From JAYFQE01 sp034927345 (GTDB lineage Bacteria > Bacillota > Clostridia > Saccharofermentanales > UBA5734), in assembly GCA_034927345.1 (NCBI GenBank), contig JAYFQE010000015.1, positions 186,001-250,000 of the forward strand: a DNA stretch of 64,000 nt, written 5' to 3'. Under the pieces are notes generated by a model. The model was not told the origin of the DNA. It made no database searches and saw nothing but the letters and a program-made list of their open reading frames with translations. Position numbers and translations under genes: made by a program. Positions 9,760 to 19,492 of the stretch are shown here, piece by piece; within the stretch, counting starts at the first letter, position 1, and each line of letters opens with the position of its first letter.

Positions 9760-12700
9760 ATGAATAAGGCAAAAAAAATCCTGGCATGCTTCCTGATTCT
9801 GACGCTGCTGATCACAACAGGCCCGACAACAGGTCTCGTTTCGGCCGATCAAGCTCCGTCAACCTATACACTGGATAATGATTATATCCAGGTTGTTGTA
9901 TCCACCGATGACGGCGGCTTTTACATCCAGACGTCTCAAGGGGATAAACTGAACAAGGAAGATAACGATAAAGCACTGCTTTATCACAGCGGCGATTATG
10001 ACACGTCATTTACCTCCTTCGAAGTGACCGATGACAGTGGCAATGTCAAAGAATACGTCTTCGGCGGCAATTATTCCTTCCTCGGCCTGGGCGGCAATAA
10101 CCTGGCCGTCACCCGGGACGCGACCGGGATATCCGCCACCTGGACCGTTGCCGGCCTGACCTTTACCCAACGGATTGAATTGGCCAATACCGGCTCCTCC
10201 GAACACGGCATGGTTTATCTTTCCTACTCGATGGTCAATAACAGCGGCAAGAATGTTAAGGTCAAAGCCCGTGTTTTGCTGGATACGGCCCTGGGCAATC
10301 AGGACTATGCTTACTACGAAGTGGTTGATCAGAGCAACACATACCGCCGGATTCAGAATGAGACGGTTTTGACTACCGCCGATTCAATCCCGGCCAACTT
10401 CTTCGGTTATGATAATCTGGATAACCCGACCATAACTTCCTATACCGTCAACAATTCCGAATCGATGCCTTATCAGGTCGCGTTTGGCCATTGGAACAAT
10501 CTGGCGTCAACCTGTTTTAATTTTACCCCGGATGCCAGCTTGACTTTTACCAACGAATATAACCAGACCTATCAGACCGCCGACAGCGCGTACGCTTTAT
10601 ATTATGATCTGGGCGCCGTCGCTCCCGCGGGCGGCGAAGGGAAACTCTCAACCTATTACGGCGTCTATTCCAACGAAGCGGTATCGGTCAAGGACCGTGT
10701 TTCGGTCAATGTGACGGCCCCGTCGGCGCTGGATCTGAATGCGGATAAAACACAGTATGTATCGACATGTCCCGGCAAGCCGGAAGGCACTTTTTCCATT
10801 CAGACGCAGGTCAACAATCTGGCTCAGACTACGGCGAAAAATTACGACAGCGTAGCCGTCGCTCTTTATACGTCCAACGGCATCACGCCGCTGGACAGCT
10901 TTGGCAATGATCTGGGCTACACGGTCAACTACACCAATCCTTATCAGATCAAATACCAGAATTTCACGGTCGGCCAAACGCAAACCACCCAATTCTACTT
11001 TAAAGCGGATGTCGATGCCGACGCGACTTATCGGAAAATCGAAATCAAAGTCTTCAGCCTGCCGGATACCGCGCAGGGGAAACTCCTGCAGGAGAACCTG
11101 CTGGGCTCGACGTTCATTTACGTCCTCTGCCCTGGCGGCAACGGCAATCTGCCGTCTATTCTGTTCACCAGCGCCGACCCGCCGATCCTTTATCATGAAG
11201 GAACGCGCCATTTGTTCGTTACGGGTAAAAACTTCAATCTGCTCCAGGACAAATCGGCTTATTCGCTTTGGGCTTATGGTACCGATTCCGGCACGACAAC
11301 CGGCCCCGGCGCGCAGAATTCTTTTCAGATTCCGACCGATCAGATCTCGTTCCCGGAAGAAAATGTCATGGATATTGTCTTTTCGGACCCTATGCCGATC
11401 GGCGCTTATTCGCTGGTTTTCGAGTGGACGAGTCCGCCGGCGGGCATTGATAAAAGTCTGACGGCGCCGGCCTTGCAGATTGTCATGACTGACGACAAGG
11501 CCTACAAGAATGATTATTATGGCATCGTGGCGGTCGTTCAACTGAAAAACGGTTCCTACAACGGACATGAGTACAAAATCAAATCGTATGCTACCGAAGC
11601 GCAATTTGACGCGGACAAGGCCAATTTCCAGGAAGTCCTGCTGACGTTCCGGGGCGAATTTACGGCCGAACAGAAAGGCGCCGACGGACAGCCGGTCTAT
11701 TTCTCGGCCGTTTCAGATAAGGCAACCGACAATGACGGCAATGCGACGGTTAACAATTTGATCACGATCAATAATTGCATTGATTTTGAAAACGGCAGCC
11801 TCAACATCTATTATGACGGAATCGGCGTAAACCAAAAGATTTGCGTTGACTTTAACGGCGATCTGTACACCGCTCAAGAACGCAGCACGATCTGGTCCGG
11901 CTACGCCGCTTTTACGGAGATCAAGAATAATTACGAATACAGTCTGGTTCCGTATAACAGTTCCGGCGAGAAGCTGACGGGATTTTCCGATATGACTATC
12001 TCGCTGATCTGGCCAAGCGGACTCGGCATTGCCCAGACGATCGGCGGCATGGTCTTCAACCTGGCTTATGGCGTCATGGGCATCATGTACGGCAACGACG
12101 CCAATGGCGGCTGGCCTTCGAAGATAACGGACCTGTCCGCGAAATATCCGGTTGACGGCTGTGTTTTATCATTCTCGGCCGCTCTGGATCTGAGCTTTCT
12201 GATTCCCTCCCGCTCGAAAACCCAGGAAGAAAAAAACTGGGATGCGGCGAACGAATGGCTGAACATGTCGGATCAGAACGGCACGCTGCTGCGCAACCGG
12301 TGGGCCGGCCTGGATTTCGAGGGCAAAGTGCTGGGCGACACTGCGGACGTTAAAGAGGAAAAAGAAGAAAAGACTCTCAAGGTTATGGTCGACGATATCC
12401 TGTACGGCTGCGGCAGCGGATATATCGGATTTAACTGTGAGATTGAAGTCGCTCTGCCCGGCTATATTGAAGCCATGCCGACCATGAAAGGCAAGCTGTC
12501 CATCAATACGATCGGCGGCTGGTCTTTAGGCGTCGAGGGCTCGATGAAATTTACGACCATCGAGATGGAGTTCGATATCGGCCTGGTCAGTTATGAAGGT
12601 TACCCGATCCCGGATAAGCTCTATTTCTACATATCGGGATTCGAACCGGGCATTAATGTCGACGGCTTCGGCGTTTTATGGATAACCGGCGGCGGCGGCG

Positions 12701-15700
12701 GTTTCTCGGATCTCTACAAGACGATCTTTGTTTCCAGCGGTATTCCGCCGTTAAAGCTGATGCTCAGTGTTTCCTTTGACATTTTAAAAGTTTTGTCTGC
12801 CCGGACCGATCTGGGGATCAGCCTGCGCGGCCTCAGCATCAAGGCCAGCGATGTCAAGATCAAGGCGACGGATCTGACGGTTATCGACCGGGCTTTGCTC
12901 AGTTTCGAATGGTATCCGGACTTTAATTTTGTGGCCGCGGTGACCGCCAATATTCTGGGGATCGTGACCGGTTCCGGCTATATTGTGGTGGTGAACAACG
13001 AAACCTATCATGGTTTTGTCGAGTTTTTCCTGCGCGCCACGCTTGGCATACCCGATTATATCCCCTTTGTCGGCGGCATGAAGATCGGCGGTGTCGATCT
13101 GGGAGCCAATAATGAGAAAATCTGGGGCGTTCTGACAGCGCTCGGTCTCAAACTGGGCGTAACCTATTATTGGGGCGGTTCATTTGATTATGGTACCAAA
13201 GGAACGGCCAGCCCGACGTTCCCGGATCTCCTGTCGATCATGGATGACAGCGGCAAAACCGGCATCGGTTCGGATGTCCCGGTTTATACGGATGAAACAA
13301 CCGGCGATACGCTATATATGCGGATCGGCAACAATGTTCATGTTGCCGCGACCGCCCAGGTGATGGAAAACATCTATGATGTCGATTCATCGTCTGAAAT
13401 CGCGCTTCTGGGGTCGACCAGCGCCACCGTCAAATCCGATCTGGAAAAGAAAAACCATGTGCTGAATCTGGGATCCTATGTCGGCAAAGCATCTGCTTTT
13501 ACGATCAATTATGATGCAGCCAGCCTGGCTGAAGCCCAGAGTCTGGCCGGCCAAATCACCATCAGGAATAAAACCGCGACGCCGGCTGAAGATTATGCTC
13601 TGACGCTTTATGATCCGGCTCTGGGAAACGACGCCACGGCCAACGGCAACCTGACCTATGACAGCGCCACAAGCCGGGCGACACTGTCCGTAACCATGAC
13701 CGCGGCTGCCGATTTCGATAAGAACTGGACGATTTATACGCCGTCAGCTGCCGATATTACCCTTTATGCCATTGATAATCTGCCGTCCGTCGATTCGGTT
13801 TCCGTAAAAGAGACCGCTGCCCAGACCGGCAATCCGGTTACTTTATCTTATGCCGGCAGCCAGCTCGACGAACTGGAATCGGTGAGCTTCTATCTGACAA
13901 ACGATGACGGCCAGGGCAAGGAACTGACCGATTCCGGCACCTTCCTCGGTTCGGTCGATTATACTGAACTGAGCGGCTTAACAACCAGCGGCAGCAAGTC
14001 GATTACTCTGCCGAAAGACCTGGCGGCCGGCACCTATTATGTCCGGGCAGTCTACCGTTCGCCGGGCCTGGTCAATGCCAGCGTCACCAGCAGCACAACC
14101 CTGACCGTTACCAACGCCGATCAGCCGGCCAGCCTCAGTCTGGTTCAGATCGTCAATAGCGGCGACCTGACTCTGAAGACCGATTTTCTCGACAGCAATC
14201 TCGGTCTGGATGTCAACGGCGGCGCCGCCTGCGACGGCTATATCCTGAATGTCTACCAGTATGACGCGGCCAAAGGTACTTATACCCTGACCGACGTGAA
14301 TAATCTGACCCGCGATAAGGTCAAGGACACCCTGGGCAATCTGGTCCGGCCGGATCTTACGATCGGCGGCAGTTATACCACGATGAAGCTTAACGCCGCG
14401 AATCAATATGAACCGGTTGTCTGCGGCCTGGAAGCCGGAAAATCCTACCGGGTCGGCGTTACGCCCTATAATCACGTTTATAGCCTCGACGGCCAGACGC
14501 TGCTCTATACGGCTACCGGTGAAGAATCATATTCCAACACGCTGGTGCTCAGAGCCGCCACGCCGCCGGTAATTATCTGTGAAAACGGAACCGCCTTCAA
14601 AACGATCCAACGCAGCGAATGGGGCAAAGACGCTCAGAATAATCCGGTTATGGTAACGAACAATTATGACACCTTTCAGACCAACACCGTCAATCTGCGC
14701 CTGACTGCCGACACGCCCGTTACCGGAACCTGGACCCTGGATGGCGGCGCCGCGAGCGGACAGGCAGCGCAAAGCAGTTCGGTCCCCCTTCAGCTGAACT
14801 CTTTAGCGGAGGGCGATCATACCCTGACCTTCAGCGGAACCGACGGCGACGGCGACAGTTTCTTGTTCACGAAAATATTTGCCGTCGATACGACGCCGCC
14901 GAGTTTATTATTGTCCTCGCCGGTCAACGGAGGCTTCTTTGCCGAGAACGGCGACCTGACGATAACCGGCGTCGGAGATCCGGATACCCTGTATACGATC
15001 GTGGTTGACGGCGCGACGGTAGCCGACCGCAAAACACTGGCCGAACTTGGCGGCAGCCAATCGCCGGATGGCATTTTCAAGATGACCGTCAATCTTGGTG
15101 CAGACAAGGCTTATCACAATCTGACTATCATGGCGTCGGATCAGATGGGCAATTTTACCCAGACTGAGACGACAGTCAAGAATATGGGACTGTCCGCGAT
15201 CGCCGGCATCGGTATCTACAAGAGTACAAACATCAGCGGAAACGGCAATATGGGCTGGACGCTCTTTTCCAATCAAAACATCAAGCTGGAAAAAGACCAG
15301 GATACCCGGCTGGTTCTGGCCTTGATGGCGACCACGCAATCCGGGCATACCTTTATCTTGAACGGAGCAGACGCCGTTGACTGGACGGTTTTTGCGGCTG
15401 AGGGCTCTGCCGGCAGGGATATTGACGGCCTTCTGACGCTTTCCGCCGGCAGTTACGGTTATGTCGCCGCCCGATATCTGGTCGCGGTCGATGCCAGCCT
15501 GTCGGATGCGGTGACTTTTGGCGCCGAACGATTCCTGGAAGATCAGCAAATCCCGCTGGACGAATCCGGACAACAGAATCCGGACGATATTACGAAGACA
15601 TACGAAGCTTACCTGCAATCGCCGGCGACCTACCTGATCCTTCTGCTGCTTATGGCCGCTGCGATCAGTCTGCGCCATCATTTGAAGCGCAAGCTGAAAG

Positions 15701-15756
15701 CGGCCCGGGCTGCTGCCGGCAGCAAGGATAAATCCGATCAAACCGATGAAAAATAG
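9760..15756 (+). CDS. Giant cell-surface protein with signal peptide and C-terminal membrane anchor (1998 aa)
   Basis: A signal peptide (hydrophobic core ILACFLILTLLITT, cleavage near VSADQ) is followed by ~1930 extracellular residues, one transmembrane helix at about 1956-1970 and a basic cytoplasmic tail rich in Lys and Arg. The N-terminal ~330 residues form an unrecognised beta-rich domain. Residues ~760-1160 are an unusual glycine-rich, amphipathic beta-strand region. Residues ~1240-1940 resemble Ig-like modules, with a DTTPPSLLL linker near 1709. The start follows a GAGAGGGGGCG ribosome binding site, and the gene begins 16 bp after the previous giant gene, so both are probably one transcript. 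The protein is probably the membrane-held partner of the secreted 2601-residue protein. No enzymatic motif is visible, and the function is unknown. Confidence 0.85.
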   Translation: MNKAKKILACFLILTLLITTGPTTGLVSADQAPSTYTLDNDYIQVVVSTDDGGFYIQTSQGDKLNKEDNDKALLYHSGDYDTSFTSFEVTDDSGNVKEYVFGGNYSFLGLGGNNLAVTRDATGISATWTVAGLTFTQRIELANTGSSEHGMVYLSYSMVNNSGKNVKVKARVLLDTALGNQDYAYYEVVDQSNTYRRIQNETVLTTADSIPANFFGYDNLDNPTITSYTVNNSESMPYQVAFGHWNNLASTCFNFTPDASLTFTNEYNQTYQTADSAYALYYDLGAVAPAGGEGKLSTYYGVYSNEAVSVKDRVSVNVTAPSALDLNADKTQYVSTCPGKPEGTFSIQTQVNNLAQTTAKNYDSVAVALYTSNGITPLDSFGNDLGYTVNYTNPYQIKYQNFTVGQTQTTQFYFKADVDADATYRKIEIKVFSLPDTAQGKLLQENLLGSTFIYVLCPGGNGNLPSILFTSADPPILYHEGTRHLFVTGKNFNLLQDKSAYSLWAYGTDSGTTTGPGAQNSFQIPTDQISFPEENVMDIVFSDPMPIGAYSLVFEWTSPPAGIDKSLTAPALQIVMTDDKAYKNDYYGIVAVVQLKNGSYNGHEYKIKSYATEAQFDADKANFQEVLLTFRGEFTAEQKGADGQPVYFSAVSDKATDNDGNATVNNLITINNCIDFENGSLNIYYDGIGVNQKICVDFNGDLYTAQERSTIWSGYAAFTEIKNNYEYSLVPYNSSGEKLTGFSDMTISLIWPSGLGIAQTIGGMVFNLAYGVMGIMYGNDANGGWPSKITDLSAKYPVDGCVLSFSAALDLSFLIPSRSKTQEEKNWDAANEWLNMSDQNGTLLRNRWAGLDFEGKVLGDTADVKEEKEEKTLKVMVDDILYGCGSGYIGFNCEIEVALPGYIEAMPTMKGKLSINTIGGWSLGVEGSMKFTTIEMEFDIGLVSYEGYPIPDKLYFYISGFEPGINVDGFGVLWITGGGGGFSDLYKTIFVSSGIPPLKLMLSVSFDILKVLSARTDLGISLRGLSIKASDVKIKATDLTVIDRALLSFEWYPDFNFVAAVTANILGIVTGSGYIVVVNNETYHGFVEFFLRATLGIPDYIPFVGGMKIGGVDLGANNEKIWGVLTALGLKLGVTYYWGGSFDYGTKGTASPTFPDLLSIMDDSGKTGIGSDVPVYTDETTGDTLYMRIGNNVHVAATAQVMENIYDVDSSSEIALLGSTSATVKSDLEKKNHVLNLGSYVGKASAFTINYDAASLAEAQSLAGQITIRNKTATPAEDYALTLYDPALGNDATANGNLTYDSATSRATLSVTMTAAADFDKNWTIYTPSAADITLYAIDNLPSVDSVSVKETAAQTGNPVTLSYAGSQLDELESVSFYLTNDDGQGKELTDSGTFLGSVDYTELSGLTTSGSKSITLPKDLAAGTYYVRAVYRSPGLVNASVTSSTTLTVTNADQPASLSLVQIVNSGDLTLKTDFLDSNLGLDVNGGAACDGYILNVYQYDAAKGTYTLTDVNNLTRDKVKDTLGNLVRPDLTIGGSYTTMKLNAANQYEPVVCGLEAGKSYRVGVTPYNHVYSLDGQTLLYTATGEESYSNTLVLRAATPPVIICENGTAFKTIQRSEWGKDAQNNPVMVTNNYDTFQTNTVNLRLTADTPVTGTWTLDGGAASGQAAQSSSVPLQLNSLAEGDHTLTFSGTDGDGDSFLFTKIFAVDTTPPSLLLSSPVNGGFFAENGDLTITGVGDPDTLYTIVVDGATVADRKTLAELGGSQSPDGIFKMTVNLGADKAYHNLTIMASDQMGNFTQTETTVKNMGLSAIAGIGIYKSTNISGNGNMGWTLFSNQNIKLEKDQDTRLVLALMATTQSGHTFILNGADAVDWTVFAAEGSAGRDIDGLLTLSAGSYGYVAARYLVAVDASLSDAVTFGAERFLEDQQIPLDESGQQNPDDITKTYEAYLQSPATYLILLLLMAAAISLRHHLKRKLKAARAAAGSKDKSDQTDEK

Positions 15757-17107
15757 ACGTTGGTTTCGCTTCATCATCTTGACACTGTGCGTGGTTTTAG
15801 CCGGTTTCCTGCCGGTTGAAACCACGCCGGTTTTTGCCGCCGGGGCGACGGATACTGCCGCCGGGACGGATCCTTTGCTGGACCGGCAGGCTTATTTGGA
15901 TACCGCCGGTTTTTCGCCGGCTTTGATGCAGGATGATCAAGGCGCCGGCGTTCTGGTCGGCATCATCGATTCGGGATTGATCCCGCAGCACGAGGATCTG
16001 GCTGCGGCGCACATCTGGGCGGGAAAAAATTATACCGGCATCGGCTCGCCGCTCAGTACGACGGACCGGACCGGGCATGGAACTTTTATCGCCGGCATGC
16101 TGGCGGCGCAAAGCGATAACGGCATCGGCATAGCCGGTCTGGCTGACGCGGTGGATTTGCTGCCGCTGAAATGTTTTGATCCCAATGCCAATACGACGAT
16201 CGACATGATCATCAGTGCCATCAAGGACGCCACAGCGGCCGGCTGTGATGTCATCAATATGAGCTTTGGCTTTACGACTTATTCGGCCGAATTAGATCAA
16301 ACTGTCAAAGCCGCCCAGGCGGCCGGGATCATCATGGTGGCCGCGGTTGGCAACAGTCCATCCGGCGAACCGCTGTATCCGGCTTCATTTGACGCGGTTA
16401 TCGGCGTCGGGGCGCTCGATGCCGGCCAGCATGTCGCTCCTTTCTCGCAGACGGACCGCTCGGTTTTTGTTACGGCGCCGGGCGAGAATCTGATCAGCCT
16501 GTGGTATACGGCGCCCGGCGATTATAAAGCGCAGGGTTATGGCACTTCTTATGCCGCAGCTTTTGTTACAGCTTTGGCCGCCATGGCCAAAAGCCGTTAT
16601 CCGGATATCCGGCCGGAGGCGTTTAACGTGCTGCTCGCTGAATCCGCAGTCGATCTGGGCGACCCCGGCTATGATACGGCTTATGGTTACGGACGGATCG
16701 ACGCGGCCGCCTTTATGGCGTCGCTGGAGCGGACCGCGGGCGGAACGACCGGCATCGATGAAACCAGCCTGACGGAACCGCCGCTGGAAAGCCGGCCGCC
16801 GACTCCGGCCATAACGCCGGCTATAACCGGAACATTAAAAGAGACCGCAACGATTGCCGCCTCGGATGAACTTGAAAGCGGTGAAACACGGAATAATGCA
16901 CAGCAGAATACGCCGTCGGGTCAAACCGACGTTCTGACGCATACAAACGGGGAGCCTTCAGCATGGCCGTTCCCCGGACTTTGGCTGGTTTTGGCCGCTT
17001 TATTGCTGGCCGGACTTGGCATCCTGTCTTTAATTATCGCCGGACGCCGGCTTGACCCGATAGCGCTGCTGAAAAATAAATTTGGCAGAAACAGACATTC
17101 CCGGTAA
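15746..17107 (+). CDS. Membrane-anchored subtilisin-like serine protease (S8 family)
   Basis: This 453-residue protein has a signal peptide (cleavage about residue 32), a subtilase catalytic domain (about 60-335), a Thr/Pro/Ser-rich linker (about 340-405) and one C-terminal transmembrane helix (about 407-430) with a short basic tail. The catalytic triad is complete: Asp75 in IIDSGL, His111 in GHGTFIAGM and Ser268 in GTSYAAA, with the oxyanion-hole Asn203. There is no I9-type propeptide. The ATG overlaps the end of the preceding giant gene by 11 bp and has no clear ribosome binding site, so it probably depends on translational coupling. The layout (signal, subtilase, linker, anchor) is like mycosins, but no type VII secretion genes are present. 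It probably processes or sheds the two giant surface proteins encoded just upstream. Confidence 0.93.
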   Translation: MKNRRWFRFIILTLCVVLAGFLPVETTPVFAAGATDTAAGTDPLLDRQAYLDTAGFSPALMQDDQGAGVLVGIIDSGLIPQHEDLAAAHIWAGKNYTGIGSPLSTTDRTGHGTFIAGMLAAQSDNGIGIAGLADAVDLLPLKCFDPNANTTIDMIISAIKDATAAGCDVINMSFGFTTYSAELDQTVKAAQAAGIIMVAAVGNSPSGEPLYPASFDAVIGVGALDAGQHVAPFSQTDRSVFVTAPGENLISLWYTAPGDYKAQGYGTSYAAAFVTALAAMAKSRYPDIRPEAFNVLLAESAVDLGDPGYDTAYGYGRIDAAAFMASLERTAGGTTGIDETSLTEPPLESRPPTPAITPAITGTLKETATIAASDELESGETRNNAQQNTPSGQTDVLTHTNGEPSAWPFPGLWLVLAALLLAGLGILSLIIAGRRLDPIALLKNKFGRNRHSR

Positions 17108-17129
17108 AACCGGCTGATGAAAATAAGTG

Positions 17130-18605
17130 CTAGGCTAGACGTCCATAAAGTCCGGTTAAACGGTAAATTTTCGCGGCCAGATCTTCAGTCAGGACGGCGG
17201 CATCTACCCGCCATTGCCAGTTCCCGGTTTTCGTGCTGGGGGTATTGATTCGCGCCTGCGCGCCCAGACGCAAGTAATCCTGGAGCGGAATGATGCAGAT
17301 ATCTGACACCGAAGCTAAAGCGGTCCGGATAAAACGCCAGGTAAAGTCTTCCGGGCGATCGACATCCATAAATTCCCTGGCGATCTGAACGCTGTCGGCC
17401 GGCGCGCTGTGCTGCCAGTCTTCGGTCGTCGTATTGTCATGAGTGCCGGTATAAACGACTGAATTCCGCTGGTAAGTAAAGGGTTTGTAATCACCGGGTT
17501 CGCGGGAATCGAAAGCAAACTGCAGGACCTTCATGCCGGGATACCCGCTTTCAGCCAGGAGCTGCCGGACTTCCGGGGTAATAAATCCCAGATCTTCGGC
17601 GATGATCGGCAGTTCAGGCAAATTCTGTTTGATGGCTTCGATGAACGACAGGCCGGGACCCTGGCGCCAGCGGCCGCCTGCAGCGGTTTCCTGGCGGCCG
17701 GGAATAGCGTAATAGCTTTCAAATCCCCGGAAATGATCGATCCGCACCACGTCATAAACCTGTCCGGCTTGCCGCAGCCGCTTGATCCACCAACGATAAT
17801 GATCGTCCCGGTGTCTGGGCCAGTTATACAGCGGGTTGCCCCATAACTGTCCTTCCGGCGCAAAAGGATCCGGCGGGCAGCCGGCTACTTCGGTCAGATC
17901 CAGTTGGTCATCAACCTGGAACAGCTCCGGATGTGCCCAGAGATCCGAGGAATCCGGCGAGACATAAATGGGTATATCGCCAATGATCCGGATGCCTTTC
18001 TGATGAGCGTAAGCTTTCAAAGCCTGCCATTGCCGGGAGAAAAGATATTGTATTTGCTTCCAGAACAGAATTTCGTCAGCCATGTCACCGCGGAGCCGGA
18101 GAAGGACCGCTTCGTCTCTCGTGCGGGCCGGCAGGGGCCAGTCTCGCAACGACGCCATGTTGAAGCGGTTTTTCAAAGCCATAAATAAGGCGTAATCATC
18201 CAGCCATTCGGCTTCCGCGGCGGCATACTCGGGGAATCCGCCGGCAGCCGGATCCAACCGTCCGGCGGCCAGACGCAGAATCGCCAGCCGGTTTTGATAC
18301 AGCGTACCGTAATCGACCTGGTCCGGCGCGCTGCCCCAGGTAATGGATTCAACTTCAGCCGTTTTCAGAAGACCTTGCTCGGTCAATAAATCGAGGTCAA
18401 TAAAATAAGGATTGGCAGCAAAAGCAGAAAAGCTCTGATATGGGCTGTCGCCGTACCCGGTCGGCCCGATCGGCAGAATCTGCCAGAATTGCTGCCCCGC
18501 TGCCTGGAGAAAATCGATAAACCGGCAGGCGGCCTGACCCAGGCTGCCGATTCCATGAGGCGACGGCAGACTGCTGACAGGTAATAAAATACCACTGCTG
18601 CGCAC
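17130..18605 (-). CDS. malQ: 4-alpha-glucanotransferase (amylomaltase)
   Basis: The 491-residue protein is a full-length GH77 enzyme that transfers alpha-1,4-glucan segments between maltodextrins in the cytoplasm, releasing glucose. The N-terminal RSSGILLPVSSLPSPHGIG stretch and the GPTGYGDSPYQSFSAFAANP segment are characteristic. The catalytic residues are visible: nucleophile Asp290 in VVRIDHFRG, acid/base Glu337 in IIAEDLG, and Asp390 in TGTHDNTTTEDW. It is the last gene of the leftward cluster, 29 bp after the MalG-type permease, which fits a maltodextrin uptake and use operon under the LacI regulator at 21911-22933. Its end converges with the protease gene across 22 bp. Confidence 0.97.
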   Translation of the reverse strand: MRSSGILLPVSSLPSPHGIGSLGQAACRFIDFLQAAGQQFWQILPIGPTGYGDSPYQSFSAFAANPYFIDLDLLTEQGLLKTAEVESITWGSAPDQVDYGTLYQNRLAILRLAAGRLDPAAGGFPEYAAAEAEWLDDYALFMALKNRFNMASLRDWPLPARTRDEAVLLRLRGDMADEILFWKQIQYLFSRQWQALKAYAHQKGIRIIGDIPIYVSPDSSDLWAHPELFQVDDQLDLTEVAGCPPDPFAPEGQLWGNPLYNWPRHRDDHYRWWIKRLRQAGQVYDVVRIDHFRGFESYYAIPGRQETAAGGRWRQGPGLSFIEAIKQNLPELPIIAEDLGFITPEVRQLLAESGYPGMKVLQFAFDSREPGDYKPFTYQRNSVVYTGTHDNTTTEDWQHSAPADSVQIAREFMDVDRPEDFTWRFIRTALASVSDICIIPLQDYLRLGAQARINTPSTKTGNWQWRVDAAVLTEDLAAKIYRLTGLYGRLA

Positions 18606-18634
18606 CGCACATCCCCCCTTCCTGACGGATGCCG

Positions 18635-19492
18635 TCAGCCTTTGACAGCGCCGGCGACCACGCCTTTGATAATATATTTTTGACAGCTCAGATAGAAAAT
18701 AATGATTGGCAAAATCGATAAAACCAGCATAGCCATCAGGGCGCCCATGTCCTTGCCGCCATAAGAGCCGGTCAAAACGCCCTGGACGGCGATAGGGATC
18801 GTTTTATAATTGGTTCCGATGACCAGGTAGGGCAAAAGGAAGTCGTTCCAGACCCACATGGTATTTAAAATAGCCACGGTTATCGCCGTGGGCCTGAGCA
18901 CCGGCATGACGACCAGGAAAAAAGTCTGCAGCGGATTGCAGCCGTCGATATTAGCGGATTCTTCAATTTCCAGCGGAATGCTTTTAACAAAACCGCTGAA
19001 CAGAAAAACCGAAAGGCCGGCTCCGAAACCCAGGTAAATCACGAGAATGCCAACCGGCGTATCCAGACGGAGCATATTGGCAATTTTGGCCATGCTGAAC
19101 ATAACCATCTGGAAAGGCACGATCATTGAAAAAACAAAAAGATAATAAATCATGGTATTCAGCCGGTTTTTAATCCGGGTGATATACCAGGCGGTCATGC
19201 TGGTAAAAAAGATCAGAAGCAGAACGGAAAAAATGGTGATGAAAAAAGAATAGCCGAAAGCTGAGGCAAAACCGCTTTTCACGATGCCGGTCACATAATT
19301 TTCTAAAGCGACAAAAGTTTTGCTGTCGGGCAGGGCAAAGGGAATATCCGAGATGAAAAAACGGCCTTTAAAGGAATTCATCAGGACATTGAGCATCGGG
19401 AACAGATAAAGCAGGGATAAAACCGACAGAAATATAATGGATGGCAGGTGCCGTTCCTGATGAGTTGCGGCAGCTTGTTTGGCACTCATCAT
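18635..19492 (-). CDS. Carbohydrate ABC transporter permease, MalG type
   Basis: This 285-residue inner-membrane subunit has about six transmembrane helices and the binding-protein-dependent permease loop ESANIDGCNPLQTFFLVVMPVLRPT (the EAA motif that docks with the ATPase). It has the end typical of MalG/CUT1 permeases (KYIIKGVVAGAVKG). Its ATG overlaps the stop of the MalF-type permease gene by 4 bp (ATGA), and an AAGGAGG site lies 5 nt upstream. It should form the channel with that partner for import of maltodextrins or a similar oligosaccharide. No ATPase gene is in the cluster, so it presumably shares a multi-task MsmX-type ATPase encoded elsewhere, as is common in Firmicutes. Confidence 0.95.
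   Translation of the reverse strand: MMSAKQAAATHQERHLPSIIFLSVLSLLYLFPMLNVLMNSFKGRFFISDIPFALPDSKTFVALENYVTGIVKSGFASAFGYSFFITIFSVLLLIFFTSMTAWYITRIKNRLNTMIYYLFVFSMIVPFQMVMFSMAKIANMLRLDTPVGILVIYLGFGAGLSVFLFSGFVKSIPLEIEESANIDGCNPLQTFFLVVMPVLRPTAITVAILNTMWVWNDFLLPYLVIGTNYKTIPIAVQGVLTGSYGGKDMGALMAMLVLSILPIIIFYLSCQKYIIKGVVAGAVKG

Noticed and set aside
15746..17107. Protease as a mycosin of a type VII secretion system
   Set aside because: No EccB-E, WXG100 or other ESX genes are present in the window; only the domain layout is similar.
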